Shown: positions 61,941 through 64,000 of the stretch, one piece after another | Layout of the letters: every line of letters starts with the position of its first letter | How positions within the stretch are numbered: position 1 is the stretch's first letter | NCBI GenBank assembly: GCA_034670405.1 | Contig: JAXDDX010000117.1 | Span: 806,001-870,000, forward strand | Direction of reading: 5' to 3' | Origin: Hoplostethus atlanticus | Taxonomy: Eukaryota > Chordata > Actinopteri > Trachichthyiformes > Trachichthyidae | Length of the DNA stretch: 64,000 bases | Notes under the pieces: model-generated | Told to the model about the DNA's origin: nothing | What the model saw: only the letters and a program-made list of their open reading frames with translations | Database searches by the model: none | Position numbers and translations under genes: made by a program

Positions 61941-64000
61941 TCTCCTATATCCCTGCTGTAGTGTAGTGAAAAGTGATGGGGTCAGTTCAGTCAATTTAAA
62001 TGTTGTGAAAGTGCAATCGGCTAATGATAGAGCATTCGTTCTCAATCATTTCTCAAAAGGAGGGATATGACTGTCTTCTTGTGTCAAACATTTTTCAGTG
62101 TTTAAATTTTGTAAAACAAATCCACCTTCTGAAATATGTGAATCGAGGTGAACTGACCCCTATCCCGGTAGTGATGCATAGTATATTAACACGGGTGGTG
62201 CTGGAACTTTCAAATTGCTGCTGTCCCAGTAAAAACCTCACAACTAGAAATGTACTTCTTTTCTTAAATTGAAACTTTACATAGTTCTTTATGTGCTGTA
62301 TATGACTCCAGGCCCCTGCGACAGCTGGCCAGAATCTTTACAGAAACATCCGAGGGTCGATGACAGAATTTGACCTAATTCCTGAAATGTTTTGAAGATG
62401 CAACGTTTTGTTCAACAACAGCAATACACCTCCACTCATTTTACACCCCCCCCCGGTAAATAATAATCTGCATTATTAACTTGGGGACACACATGGCATA
62501 AAGCAACCAATGGGACGAAATGAAAAGAGCTACTGATGTTGATTGAGTTTGATTTAACCTTCATCCCCAAATCCGATCCTTGCTGCCAAACACGTCAACT
62601 CACCCTCTACTCCGATATATTTTCCAGATCAGTTTGGGGTTCTGTGTAAAAGCTTGATGGTTATATTGTCATTATAACATAGACGTCTGAAGAACGCATT
62701 GATGGTTAGCTTGAGAGGCACTATACAGAGCAGGTCATCAATTATGGTCAAAACAATTTCTTCTACTTTTGTATTTTTTGCATGTCCCACCATGTCCTAC
62801 ACATACTAGAACCGCGCAGATAGGCCTTACAGGGGATTACTACAAAAATTAACAATTCATATCTGTCTAATGGTCCAAACAATATTGAAGGGATTAATCA
62901 CCTCTCTCCCAAAGCTAGAAACCATAAAGTAATGCCTGTAGGAAAATTCAGCTCTCCACATTCCGCAAGAAGAATTAGAAAAAAAACCCCCACCGGAATA
63001 GCCGGCGGTTCCAGCACCTTTTCTGTTTTGGCCAATCCCCGGACGAAGACGTGATTCAAATTTCAGATAGTGATCCGACACCAAATGTGGCCAAAACCGG
63101 CCCCAATTATGACATCACAATCAACCATAATTCTCTACAGCTGCTCCAGCTCATCCAAGGTATGAGATCGCAACCAAACGTTCTGTACGTCCAAAACCTC
63201 TCCGATTAATTGTGTATTATTATTGTATTCTTATCGCAGACTGCAGTTTTCGTTTGCTAGTTTCTGGCTGGGAGAAAGCTGCCTTTTAATATATATGAAT
63301 TCTTAAATTAAGTGCTATTCCCCTTTTTACGCCACACAACCTGAACCTCATCCAGTGGTTAGATGGTTGGGCCTTTCTAGCCTGGCCTCCTCCAATCTGT
63401 GGAGGATTGTCTGGTAAATAATCTGCATTCAGATGGTGTCCAATCCATTCACAGGGGACTGTATGGAGAGTGTGTGTGTGTGTGTGTGTACACATGGGGG
63501 GCGGGGGTTCACAAAGACATTGGTGGACTCGTAAGGTCCTCCAATCCCTCAAAAGGCCACCCTCCTTCTACCTGCCTCTGAGTTGTCAGCTGCAACGGCT
63601 TCCCAGTCTCTTTCACTTTCACTTTCAAGCTGAACTGGCACAATTGGGGCAACTTCTCAAAAATACAAACACAGCGTAACCGGGATATTGACTGGTTACA
63701 GGAACAGTGGGGAAAATGGTGCAGTTTCAGCGACAGAGATGAATGTAAATTTAGATTCATGCAATTTCACCTCATCTTAAGCAATCTTCAAAGTAAAGGT
63801 CGACCAATTTAGGGTTAGGCTGATTAATTAGAACTTTTGTAAAAGAGCAAGCCTGAAATAGGTGGATGTGAGCGCTGAGCCAATTGTTGAAAATAAGTAT
63901 TAGTATTCTATTAGCCGTCTCTCTATATTTGATTGGAGTAGCTTTGCAGTGTCACCCTGATAAATCTTTTAATGCTCCCTTCCAGAGATGTCGTGAAAAG
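61941..64000. other. Intergenic, no recognised gene
   Basis: Contains a C-run at 62448-62455 and (TG)n at 63470-63489. I found no convincing exon on either strand. Confidence 0.4.

Noticed and set aside
1-64000. CRISPR arrays, operons, bacterial promoters or ribosome binding sites
   Set aside because: The window is vertebrate nuclear DNA. The tandem repeats seen are microsatellites, LINE tails and minisatellites, not direct repeats with unique spacers.

Overview
The window is from a teleost fish nuclear genome. The evidence is vertebrate-type split genes with GT-AG introns, together with fish-type repeats: L2-, Rex1-like, L1- and Rex3-type LINEs, Tc1-like, hAT and TTAA-flanked DNA elements, tRNA-derived SINEs and long CA/GA microsatellites. 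The species cannot be named from the sequence alone.

Two host genes are supported, both on the + strand. (1) The last two coding exons of cdk1 (cyclin-dependent kinase 1) lie at 2905-3046 and 3816-3929; the rest of the gene is upstream of the window. (2) A complete tm9sf2 (transmembrane 9 superfamily member 2) gene runs from its ATG at 13850 to its stop at 46555, in 17 exons that join into 646 codons (645 aa plus stop) with every splice phase consistent. Its 3' UTR ends near 48.27 kb at an AATAAA.

Most of the rest is mobile DNA. 1-2132: a 5'-truncated L2 LINE in the cdk1 intron. 5.1-12.3 kb: a hAT BED-finger remnant, then a 5'-truncated + strand L2 split by a full-length - strand L2 (ORF1 with an SGNH-hydrolase domain; ORF2 with endonuclease and reverse transcriptase). 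tm9sf2 introns: old L2-like LINE 3' ends (intron 1); a Tc1-like transposase remnant and a Rex1-like LINE (intron 2); a 102-bp inverted-repeat pair (intron 4); a palindromic hAT MITE (intron 5); a 3.1-kb fold-back element with ~0.8-kb arms (intron 6); a hAT with a zinc-finger exon (intron 9); a Tc1 split by a Rex1-like LINE (intron 10); a hAT with a GTF2IRD2-like BED finger (intron 13); an L1 3' end (intron 14); and a duplicated piece of exon 16 (intron 15). Downstream of tm9sf2 (48.3-64 kb) I see no convincing gene, only LINE, SINE, hAT and MITE copies, microsatellites and a 45-bp hairpin minisatellite.

The most unusual object is the fold-back element at 28576-31670. Its long arms are nearly identical near the loop but diverged at the tips. 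Each arm carries a cluster of AGGTCA half-sites, and the centre holds a decayed unrecognised gene and a promoter-like motif cluster. Next in interest are the full-length L2 whose endonuclease catalytic His reads Asp and whose ORF2 has no upstream ATG, and the hairpin minisatellite shared by two MITE copies.
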